Shown: one piece after another, positions 1 through 5,307 of the stretch
Numbering within the stretch: position 1 is the first letter of the stretch
Layout of the letters: each line of letters opens with the position of its first letter
Source of the DNA: Saprospiraceae bacterium
Lineage (GTDB): Bacteria; Bacteroidota; Bacteroidia; Chitinophagales; Saprospiraceae
DNA length: 5,307 nt
Reading direction: 5' to 3'
NCBI GenBank assembly: GCA_014379065.1
Contig: JACMMM010000544.1
Span: 1-5,307 of the forward strand
Notes under the pieces: generated by a model
The model's input: the letters and a program-made list of their open reading frames with translations, nothing else
What the model was told of the DNA's origin: nothing
Database searches by the model: none
Made by a program: the position numbers and the translations under genes

Positions 1-2867
1 AAGCCGCCACCCGTAATGGTCAAAGTATTGCTCGAAGTAATCACCACCGTAGTTTGAATGTAACCCGATTGCCACTCAAAGTCGTGTGCAAACGTGAGCG
101 ATCCAGCGCCTTCGATGGCATAATAATCGGCAGCCAACACAAAATGCTGAACGTCAATCGTCAGGTCGGCATTTATGGAACAGTGGCTTTCCAGACGGAA
201 AGTACCGCCGCCAGTGATGATCGTCCCGGCATTAAATGCATTCGGGTTGTAATAGTTTTCATCGTTCAAAATCGCAGAAGCGCCTGTGGGGATATTCAAT
301 GTTCCAGCGTTAATAAAGGATTTGAGGTAAAGATTGCCTTCGTTTATCTGGACCGTACCGTTGTTGACGAGCGTAGAATATATGTTCAGGTCGCCGGTAT
401 TGGTTTTATTCAGGGTCCCATTATTGTTGATCGTACCACCGCTCACACTGTTCTCCATGTTTATAGTCCCATTGTTGGTCAAGGGGTTATCGCCGCCAAG
501 GCTGTGGTATCCGTTGGTTGTAATATCGAGCACCCCACCTATAGCGATGGTAACTGGGTTGGAGATACCCGCACTCTGCCAATCTACATGATGGGCGAAT
601 GTGATCGGGCCGTTTCCATTTAGGCTTGATTCAATAATTACCTCTGCTACATCAAAATTGATGTTGGAAGTATTCTGGGCGTCAAGACCATTGTAGGTGA
701 TGTAATAAGTACCTGCACCGCTGAAACTTGCCCCATTTTGTACTATAGTTCGGTCGGCTTTGAAGGTCGCACCGGCAGATACGCTGAGGCTACCTGCATT
801 CTTAAATTCGGATCCAACGCGCAGTATGCCTTCCTGCACGATCACCTGACCGTCAGAATAGTTGGTAAGGGGGACGTTGAAATTATAAGTGCCTGTGGAG
901 CCTGTCGGCTTTTTCACCGTGCCGTGGTTGAAAACACCAGGTGTGCCGTAGTATATCCCAATGGAGTGGGCTCCATTGAGGGAAATCAGACCATTGTTGT
1001 TGATTTGTCCGGCACTGAGCGTAAAGCTCGTATTGATGTTCAATGTGCCATTGTTGGTTGTCGTTCCGGTAATGCCATGACCGCCGCCAGGGTTCATGTC
1101 TACCGCACTACCCAGCGCAAAAGTGACGGGTGCGGATAAATCGCCTTGCGTCCAATTCACATGGCTCGTGAAGCTCACAACACCTGCGCCGTCGATGCTT
1201 GCGTTCAAAACTACTTCTGAAACATCTATGGAAACCGGGCTGGTGTTGGCCGCAGTCAGGCCATTATGCTGGATAATAAAAGTACCGGCGCCGTTGAATG
1301 TTCCGCCATTTCGGGCTTCTATAGCATTACCACGCAAGGTGCAGCCCGCATTTACCACCACTTCACCCGAATTGTAAAGATTTGAACTGCAATGCAGTTC
1401 ATTTCCAGCCACGAAAAGGTGACCGTCCGATTCATTGTAGAGCGGTACGCCCATCGTGTACGTACCGGCTGAACTCGTGGGTTTTTGCACTGTTCCATGA
1501 TTTAATATACCTGAGGAAGCAGCGTAAATACCAATGCTGTAAGGCCCGTTGAGCGACATGAGACCGTTGTTGGTCAGACCGCCATAACTGAACGTCATGT
1601 TGGAATTGACGTTCATCGTGCCATTGTTGGTAGCTGTGACCGAGATGCCAACGTTGCCGTTCACATCCACGATACAAGTGGATGCGAAGGTGACAGGGGT
1701 GTTAAGCCCGCCTGTTGTCCAGTTGATATGAGCCGTAAAAGTCAGTGGGCCAGTGCCGCCCACGTTTGAGTTCATGTTTGTTTCGGCAATATCTATCGAA
1801 ACAGGACTGGTGTTGTCGGCATAAATGCCATTGCCTTGGATTATGTAAGTTCCTGCCCCGGTTAAGGTGGCTCCGTTGAAGATATGGGTGTCGTTTACAC
1901 GCAATGTCGTATTTGCAGAAACAATCACGTCGCCCTTGTTATCGAGACCTCCAGCGCAATGCAACTCGTCTTTTTGTACGAGCAGATCGCCGTCCGATTC
2001 ATTGTGAAGGGGCAAATTCAACAGGAATGTGCCGATCGAAGTCACTGGTTTGATTGCTGTACCATGGTTGTAAATGCCAGGTGAAGCGGCATAAATCCCG
2101 ACGGTATGTGCACCATTGAACGAGACCGTTCCGTTGTTGGTCAACGAGCCATAACTGAATGTAAAGTTTGCGTTGAAGTTGAAAGTGCCGTTGTTGATGG
2201 TTGTATTCGTAAGGCCCGGAAGTCCACCCGGATTTACGTCCACTACGCTGTTGGTTGTAAAAGTGGTCATGTGGTTGTTTAGCCCGCCACTGATATGGGT
2301 GAAATGCTGGGTGAAAACCAAGTCCCCAGCGCCACCGATGCCGTTGGCATTGAGTTCTACTTCGGCGATATCCACCGTGACAGAATTGGTGTTTTCAGCT
2401 GTGGCACCGTTACCCGTGATGTGAAGCCTGCCGTCGCCGGTGAAAGTAGCATCGTCATAGATTTGCAGGGTGTGCGTGTGAAAAGTGGCGTCGGACAATA
2501 CTTCCACATCGCCATATTGTTGGCAATGAATGGAAGCGTATAGTTCTCCGTTTTCTACCACGATATCGCCATCGGGGTGGTTGAGCAGCAAGACACCAAT
2601 AGAATAGGTGCTTGGGTCGATGATCGGTTTTTTCAACAGCCCGTGGTTTTCGACAGTGGCTGGCGAATAGTAAACCCCAATATTGTGGGTACCCACTACA
2701 TCTAGTTCACCGTAGTTGATGATAGCAGAATTGCTGATCGTGATGCCAGCATCGCAGGTCACCTGACCATGGTTGGTGATGTTGGCGCTCATGCCAACGT
2801 TGCCTTGCCAGAGACCAGCACATCCCAATTCGAGAAAAACTGGCACACTGACCGAGCCATTGATCCA
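1..2867 (-). repeat. Tandem array of ~570-bp (about 190-residue) coding repeats
   Basis: An aromatic or His anchor followed by a Gly-containing turn recurs at residues W95, H285, W477, W666, W857 and W1026, with codons beginning at 2867, 2297, 1721, 1154, 581 and 74. Spacings are 570, 576, 567, 573 and 507 bp, all multiples of three. Within each of the first four units the order is the same: anchor (HxxWxxGGL), a 'VDVN.G' strand, NNGT turns, 'S.GIY....G..NHGT..KP', a 'N.SDG..V' strand, an 'ELHC'-like strand, then 'GAGTY.I..NG..A.NTS.V..D.AE'. The NHG codons at 2640-2648, 2061-2069, 1494-1502 and 921-929 give an independent measure of the period (579, 567, 573 bp). Units clearly differ at the DNA level, so the array is old rather than freshly amplified. 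The last full unit is shorter and diverged. Confidence 0.88.
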
Positions 2868-3149
2868 ACTAAAACTGGAGACAATAGTCAGCTTGGAGTT
2901 GGGGTTGCCATCGCTGTTGAGGCCACCGCTGAGAATGAGGGAGCCGACGGTAATTGCGCCGTTGACAGTCACGCCTCGATCCTGTGGGATAACGGCTTCG
3001 TCGCCCGAGCCGGGCACCTGTTGAGGATCCCAGTTTCGGTAGTCGGTCCAAACATTGCCTTCAAAGCCACCTACAAAAGTGATGGCAAAAAGGTTGGAAG
3101 AGAAAAGGGTGAGACACCCTAGCAGAAGAAAGTAAGAAAGTAATCGCAT
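1..3149 (-). CDS. Giant secreted repeat protein, probable beta-solenoid surface protein (3' end outside window)
   Basis: I do not recognise a named gene. The frame starts at ATG 3149 and stays open for 1049 codons to base 1, so the C-terminus is missing. Residues 1-22 form a signal peptide (Arg2, then a Leu/Phe-rich core, ending SSNLFA). Residues 31-55 carry a W.....NW......P...DEAVIP pattern, which I know as a common opening of large exported Bacteroidota proteins. From residue 95 on, the protein is built of ~190-residue repeats rich in Gly, Asn and Thr, with at least nine NNG and five NHG turns and alternating polar/hydrophobic short strands. This suggests a right-handed beta-helix or similar solenoid exported across the outer membrane; a type IX sorting domain would be expected beyond the left edge but cannot be seen. 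The start is chosen because ATG directly precedes the signal peptide. There is no Shine-Dalgarno sequence upstream, as is usual in Bacteroidota. The function may be adhesion or a structural surface role (inference). Confidence 0.9.
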   Translation of the reverse strand, partial: MRLLSYFLLLGCLTLFSSNLFAITFVGGFEGNVWTDYRNWDPQQVPGSGDEAVIPQDRGVTVNGAITVGSLILSGGLNSDGNPNSKLTIVSSFSWINGSVSVPVFLELGCAGLWQGNVGMSANITNHGQVTCDAGITISNSAIINYGELDVVGTHNIGVYYSPATVENHGLLKKPIIDPSTYSIGVLLLNHPDGDIVVENGELYASIHCQQYGDVEVLSDATFHTHTLQIYDDATFTGDGRLHITGNGATAENTNSVTVDIAEVELNANGIGGAGDLVFTQHFTHISGGLNNHMTTFTTNSVVDVNPGGLPGLTNTTINNGTFNFNANFTFSYGSLTNNGTVSFNGAHTVGIYAASPGIYNHGTAIKPVTSIGTFLLNLPLHNESDGDLLVQKDELHCAGGLDNKGDVIVSANTTLRVNDTHIFNGATLTGAGTYIIQGNGIYADNTSPVSIDIAETNMNSNVGGTGPLTFTAHINWTTGGLNTPVTFASTCIVDVNGNVGISVTATNNGTMNVNSNMTFSYGGLTNNGLMSLNGPYSIGIYAASSGILNHGTVQKPTSSAGTYTMGVPLYNESDGHLFVAGNELHCSSNLYNSGEVVVNAGCTLRGNAIEARNGGTFNGAGTFIIQHNGLTAANTSPVSIDVSEVVLNASIDGAGVVSFTSHVNWTQGDLSAPVTFALGSAVDMNPGGGHGITGTTTNNGTLNINTSFTLSAGQINNNGLISLNGAHSIGIYYGTPGVFNHGTVKKPTGSTGTYNFNVPLTNYSDGQVIVQEGILRVGSEFKNAGSLSVSAGATFKADRTIVQNGASFSGAGTYYITYNGLDAQNTSNINFDVAEVIIESSLNGNGPITFAHHVDWQSAGISNPVTIAIGGVLDITTNGYHSLGGDNPLTNNGTINMENSVSGGTINNNGTLNKTNTGDLNIYSTLVNNGTVQINEGNLYLKSFINAGTLNIPTGASAILNDENYYNPNAFNAGTIITGGGTFRLESHCSINADLTIDVQHFVLAADYYAIEGAGSLTFAHDFEWQSGYIQTTVVITSSNTLTITGGG
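3084..3149 (-). other. Signal peptide of the giant repeat protein
   Basis: The first 22 codons give a short basic n-region (Arg2), a hydrophobic core (LLSYFLLLGCLTLF) and a small-residue end (SSNLFA). The likely signal peptidase I cut is after Ala22, before ITFVGG. Cys12 lies inside the core and is not followed by a lipobox-like pattern, so a lipoprotein is less likely. The cut position is a reading by eye. Confidence 0.75.
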
Positions 3150-3170
3150 GGTGGATGTTTTTAGATAGTG

Positions 3171-3203
3171 GTTGCGAAATGATGGCACAAAAGTGCCCGC
3201 AAC
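3171..3203 (-). promoter_or_regulatory. Nested hairpin just upstream of the repeat-protein gene
   Basis: GTTGCG (3171-3176) pairs with CGCAAC (3198-3203), and inside it GGCAC (3184-3188) pairs with GTGCC (3193-3197) around a four-base loop. Seven unpaired bases (3177-3183) bulge on one side. That is 11 perfect base pairs in 33 nt, 21 bases before the ATG. It could be a leader structure or an inverted-repeat protein site. It overlaps the only promoter-like -7 box I found, so it may not be wholly transcribed. Its role is not known. Confidence 0.4.
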
Positions 3204-3219
3204 CGCATCCCACCTACAA
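3188..3219 (-). promoter_or_regulatory. Weak Bacteroidota-type promoter candidate for the repeat-protein gene
   Basis: Reading the minus strand, TTG (3219-3217) is followed after 21 bases by CACTTTTG (3195-3188). The Bacteroidota housekeeping consensus is TTG near -33 and TAnnTTTG near -7, so the match lacks only the first T of the -7 box. Transcription would start about 30 bases before the ATG at 3149. Such short patterns arise by chance, so this is only the best candidate in the 134-bp spacer. Confidence 0.25.
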
Positions 3220-3262
3220 TCCACCGAAACGAGGGTTTTTCTCTCCCCGAAAAAGGGGATAA

Positions 3263-3297
3263 TTAGTGATTAGTGTTAAGTGATTAGTGAGCAGTGA
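3263..3297. repeat. Five-copy 7-bp tandem repeat (TTAGTGA / TCACTAA)
   Basis: Consecutive heptamers are TTAGTGA (3263-3269), TTAGTGT (3270-3276), TAAGTGA (3277-3283), TTAGTGA (3284-3290) and GCAGTGA (3291-3297). Two copies are perfect, two differ at one base and one at two. The array straddles the 3' end of the FMN transferase gene. The fourth copy supplies its TAA stop (3286-3284), and the fourth and fifth copies encode the last residues (TAH). Heptamer arrays of this type can change copy number by slippage. Confidence 0.85.
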
Positions 3298-4501
3298 TTG
3301 GAGTCTCAGTCAACCATGCCTTCAATCTCCGATGCTTTCGTTTCAACTTTTTCCAGCCTGATTCGCCCAGAACGCTGATGGCGGTTGCCCAAGCATCGGC
3401 GGTCGTTGCGTCGGGGGCTTGAACGGTCACCAGCACCCGGTGCGTCATCCCCCAGCCCGTGCGTGGGTCTACGATGTGGGAGTAGCGTTTGCCGCCTGCT
3501 TCCAAATATCGGAAGGTCGCACCCGAGGTGGTGATGCCGCAGTTGGCTAGCCGAAGCGAAGTAAGGAGGTGACTTGAAGTCACCTCCTTACTTTGACTTG
3601 CCGGAATCTCAATCGTCCAACCAGTTTCCCCCGGCGGTGCATCCCCTAGTGCAATGTCGCCCCCGGCATCGGCTAATGCTCGCCGGATGCCGTTTTGCCT
3701 TAAAATTTTCAAACAACGATCCGCTGCGTAGCCTTGGGCAATGCCGCCCAAATCGAGGCGCATTCCGGTTTTTTTGAGTTCTATTTTTTGGCCTTTTTTG
3801 AAACTAATATTTTGAAAACCAACCATTTGCCTTGCTTCCTCAATTCTCGCAGAATCGGGCATTTCTTTCAAATTCCGAGCCCTGCGCCAAAGCCGCGTGA
3901 GTGGCCCGACGGTCGCATCGAAAGCCCCTCCGCTTTGTCGGGAAAATCGGTCAGAAAGTTTCAAAATCTGCCAAAGGTCTTCGGAAACCTCAACAGATTG
4001 CCCGTTGCCAGATTGGTTGCAAAGTCGGCTCAGCTCACTGTCAGGCAGATAGTCGCTCATGCTTGCATTCAAAGAATCAACAGCGGCAAACGCCTGTGTA
4101 GCGGCAGCCTGGGCCTGGGTTTCTGATTCAGCGTACATCACCAAACGGAACACGGTGCCCATTTGTGGGTGGGTGAATTCGTAGCGGTGGAGGGAGTCCC
4201 GTTGAGGCAGCGAGCGTGCATTGACTTGCCTTTCTGACGGAACCCGTCCACGCCAAGTACGCTCAGCCCGAGCATTTGCCTCCCCGGGCCCTTCAATGGC
4301 AAGCACCCGGGGAACGCGCACTTGGCGTGAACGGGTTCCGACAGAAAGACAATGCTTGGGATGGGTGCTTAACTCAAACGGGATAATCTGATCGGTATAG
4401 GTCAATTGGCTTAATATGAGCAGCAAATATGTATGTGTAGTAAATAAAAACACCCAGTAGAAAGAAAATGCGCCAGAAATCACCATCAGAAAAAAGTCCA
4501 T
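3284..4501 (-). CDS. apbE: FAD:protein FMN transferase (ApbE family) carrying in-frame palindromic inserts
   Basis: The family transfers FMN from FAD to a Thr/Ser of extracytoplasmic flavoproteins such as Nqr/Rnf subunits, using Mg2+. The domain runs from about residue 106: HPQMGT (111-116), SMSDYLPDSELSRL (147-160), GGAFDATVGPL (191-201), DLGGIAQGYAAD (250-261), DAGGDI (278-283), TTSG (324-327), HIVDPRTG (342-349) and TTADAWAT (366-373, with the Mg-binding Asp369/Thr373 pair of the family). Gln255 stands where Lys is more usual. Residues 1-32 are hydrophobic, and ~50-96 are encoded by a large inverted repeat, making the protein longer than the ~330 residues usual for the family. Residues ~303-315 come from a 35-bp palindrome, and the stop lies in a heptamer array. 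The start at ATG 4501 is uncertain: it lies three bases after the upstream stop, lacks a Shine-Dalgarno sequence, and there is no Met between residues 6 and 114. The identity is firm; whether the protein is exported and active is not. Confidence 0.93.
   Translation of the reverse strand: MDFFLMVISGAFSFYWVFLFTTHTYLLLILSQLTYTDQIIPFELSTHPKHCLSVGTRSRQVRVPRVLAIEGPGEANARAERTWRGRVPSERQVNARSLPQRDSLHRYEFTHPQMGTVFRLVMYAESETQAQAAATQAFAAVDSLNASMSDYLPDSELSRLCNQSGNGQSVEVSEDLWQILKLSDRFSRQSGGAFDATVGPLTRLWRRARNLKEMPDSARIEEARQMVGFQNISFKKGQKIELKKTGMRLDLGGIAQGYAADRCLKILRQNGIRRALADAGGDIALGDAPPGETGWTIEIPASQSKEVTSSHLLTSLRLANCGITTSGATFRYLEAGGKRYSHIVDPRTGWGMTHRVLVTVQAPDATTADAWATAISVLGESGWKKLKRKHRRLKAWLTETPITAH
3559..3593. 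repeat. Perfect 35-bp palindrome inside apbE
   Basis: The 17-base arm AAGTAAGGAGGTGACTT (3559-3575), one central G (3576) and the exact reverse complement (3577-3593) form a flawless hairpin. It is translated on the minus strand as residues about 303-315 (QSKEVTSSHLLTS). These lie between the strand WTIEIPA and the strand LRLANCGITTSG, where ApbE proteins have a variable loop. The pairing stops abruptly on both sides and there is no convincing target duplication. The shape fits a small dispersed palindromic element tolerated because it stays in frame. The arm contains AAGGAGGTGA, which resembles a Shine-Dalgarno sequence, but no start codon uses it. Confidence 0.9.
4218..4355. repeat. Large imperfect inverted-repeat element translated in the N-terminus of ApbE
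   Basis: Arms 4230-4262 and 4316-4348 are 33 bases each and match at 30 positions as inverted repeats. The homology resumes outside the arms with GCATTG (4218-4223) against CAATGC (4350-4355), separated from the arm by six bases on the left and one on the right. The 53-base interior holds a second stem, TCCCCGGG (4281-4288) with CCCGGGGA (4306-4313). The whole element is open in the apbE frame and encodes residues ~50-96, an Arg-rich stretch unlike any ApbE sequence I know. It has no coding capacity for mobility, so it would be a passive repeat (MITE- or REP-like). Its exact ends cannot be set from one copy. Confidence 0.8.
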
Positions 4502-4504
4502 AAA

Positions 4505-5307
4505 TTAAGCGTTCGTGATACTGAAAGATAGGGAGTATTGTTTAGCGGCCCCCGGCACCGCACAAGGATAAATCCCATCCGTCCCAGGAAGCACCCTCGG
4601 CGAAGCGTTCCAATCCAGCATTTCGGGCATGAGCACGGTCTGTGATTTGAGCGCGGTGTCCCATTCCACGACTTGGCCGGAATAGGTAGCCAGGCGGCCC
4701 ATGATGGCGGTCATGGTACTTTTGGCGGCATTATCGGCATCGGCGAATTTGTATTCGCCTTTAGCGATGGCCGCGAAAAGTTCGTCGTGCTCCACTTGGT
4801 AAGGGTTGGGATCTTTTTTGTCATCATAGTCCATCAGCGTTTTGCCTTTGCTAGAAAGGATTTTGCCTGGCATAGGTGCGGTGCCTTTGGTGCCGTGAAA
4901 ACCCTCGGTTACACTGTCCTTTGTGCCGGGTATTTGTCGGCATTGGCTGAACATCCGCGAGCCGTCAGCGTATTCGAACTCGACGGTGTGGTGATCATAA
5001 ATTTCCCCGGTCTCTCTTCCGATGCGCACTTGCCGACCGCCGGAACCTTGTGCACGAATAGGGTAGGCCTGTTTCGCCCAGTTGCTCACATCGAGATTGT
5101 GGACGTGTTGCTCCACGATGTGATCGCCGCAGAGCCAGTTGAAATAGTACCAGTTGTCCATCTGGTATTCCATCTCCGTCTGGTCTTTTTTGCGGGCGCG
5201 AATCCAAAGCGCGCCCATATTCCAATAGACTCGCGAAGCGATGATGTCGCCGATAGTACCCTCGTGGATTTTATCAATCCATTGGCGATAAATCGTTTGG
5301 TAATGGC
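4505..5307 (-). CDS. Gfo/Idh/MocA-family oxidoreductase, C-terminal part (5' end outside window)
   Basis: The frame is open from the right edge to TAA at 4507-4505, giving 266 visible residues. The NAD(P)-binding Rossmann half and the start codon are outside; the ATG at 5218 is internal, since the family sequence continues upstream of it (YRQWIDKIHEGTIGDI...RVYWN). Recognisable parts are an alpha/beta sheet domain starting 'IGDIIASRVYWN', the motif NWLCGDHIVEQHVHNLDVSNW (its His and Asp are substrate-side residues in the fold), the sheet strand 'HHTVEFEYADGSRMFSQCRQIPG', and a C-terminal helix 'NAAKSTMTAIMGRLATYSGQ'. Bacteroidota carry many paralogues of this type, often Tat-exported and acting on sugars or inositols; the substrate here cannot be told. 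It lies three bases upstream of apbE on the same strand, so co-transcription is likely. The tail after 'YPCAVPG' (AAKQYSLSFSITNA) seems somewhat longer than usual. Confidence 0.92.
   Translation of the reverse strand, partial: HYQTIYRQWIDKIHEGTIGDIIASRVYWNMGALWIRARKKDQTEMEYQMDNWYYFNWLCGDHIVEQHVHNLDVSNWAKQAYPIRAQGSGGRQVRIGRETGEIYDHHTVEFEYADGSRMFSQCRQIPGTKDSVTEGFHGTKGTAPMPGKILSSKGKTLMDYDDKKDPNPYQVEHDELFAAIAKGEYKFADADNAAKSTMTAIMGRLATYSGQVVEWDTALKSQTVLMPEMLDWNASPRVLPGTDGIYPCAVPGAAKQYSLSFSITNA

Noticed and set aside
54..1139. Plus-strand open frames at 54-623 and 738-1139
   Set aside because: They are antisense to the repeat protein in codon-for-codon register. Their openness follows from the Asn/Gly/Thr-rich codons of the real gene, and the translations show no domain or signal.
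1383..1401. 19-base palindrome (9-base arms around one A) in the repeat gene
   Set aside because: It encodes the ELHC strand that recurs in neighbouring units (for example near 1960), where the palindrome is imperfect. It is explained by conserved codons plus chance, not by an inserted element.
1432..1677. Minus-strand open frame in a second frame inside the repeat protein
   Set aside because: Low-complexity His/Gln/Arg translation typical of a frame shadow; the main frame is unbroken here, so there is no frameshift to explain.
1..2867. CRISPR-like or recent segmental duplication reading of the regular repeats
   Set aside because: The period is ~570 bp, the units are diverged, always a multiple of three long and fully coding; this is protein repeat structure.
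2173..3122. Plus-strand open frames at 2173-2424, 2295-2543, 2769-3122 and 2773-3024
   Set aside because: All overlap the continuous minus-strand gene that has a signal peptide and regular repeats; they are mutually overlapping and resemble nothing.
3244..3259. TCCCC/GGGGA hairpin after apbE as an intrinsic terminator
   Set aside because: Only five base pairs, and on the minus strand it is followed by GAGAAAAACC with no U-tract, so it does not meet the form of an intrinsic terminator.
3561..3570. GTAAGGAGGT inside the palindrome as a ribosome binding site for a plus-strand gene
   Set aside because: The plus-strand frame nearby (3574-3777) is antisense to conserved ApbE motifs and begins only a few bases after it within the palindrome; no product is recognisable.
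4995..5277. Minus-strand frames at 4995-5225 and 5086-5277 overlapping the oxidoreductase
   Set aside because: Shadow frames; the oxidoreductase frame has the conserved family motifs and runs through the same bases without a stop.

Overview
The window reads as a piece of a Bacteroidota chromosome, possibly a Saprospiria-like lineage (inference). The clues are a huge secreted repeat protein opening with the 'NW..x..P...D..IP' motif usual at the start of mature type IX-secreted proteins, a Gfo/Idh/MocA oxidoreductase with a GDHIVEQHVHNLDV motif, start codons with no clear Shine-Dalgarno sequence, and a weak match to the Bacteroidota promoter form (TTG...TAnnTTTG). All three genes lie on the minus strand, so the biological order runs from the right edge to the left edge. 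I saw no RNA gene, transposase, CRISPR array or origin.

Right part (5307 to 4505): the C-terminal 266 residues of a Gfo/Idh/MocA-family oxidoreductase whose N-terminal NAD-binding part lies outside the window. Three bases after its stop comes a 405-residue ApbE-type FAD:protein FMN transferase (4501 to 3284) with every family signature present. Three repeat elements have invaded this gene. A ~138-bp imperfect inverted repeat (4218-4355) is translated as an Arg-rich linker between a hydrophobic N-terminus and the ApbE domain. A perfect 35-bp palindrome (3559-3593) is read in frame as about 12 extra residues in a surface segment. A five-copy 7-bp tandem repeat (3263-3297) overlaps the 3' end and supplies the stop codon. 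The arrangement recalls the selfish palindromic elements that sit inside Rickettsia coding genes, and it is the most unusual thing in the window.

Middle (3283 to 3150): a 134-bp spacer with the rest of the heptamer array, a small nested hairpin and a weak promoter candidate for the next gene.

Left part (3149 to 1): one uninterrupted minus-strand reading frame of at least 1049 codons that leaves the window at base 1. It encodes a signal peptide, a short N-terminal module and five tandem ~190-residue repeats (the fifth only 169), with the start of a sixth. The repeats are rich in Gly, Asn and Thr with recurrent NNG turns, and probably form a long beta-solenoid at the cell surface. All sizeable plus-strand open frames here are antisense shadows of this gene.

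The oxidoreductase and apbE could be co-transcribed; the repeat protein looks like a separate unit. Nothing in the window links the three in one pathway.
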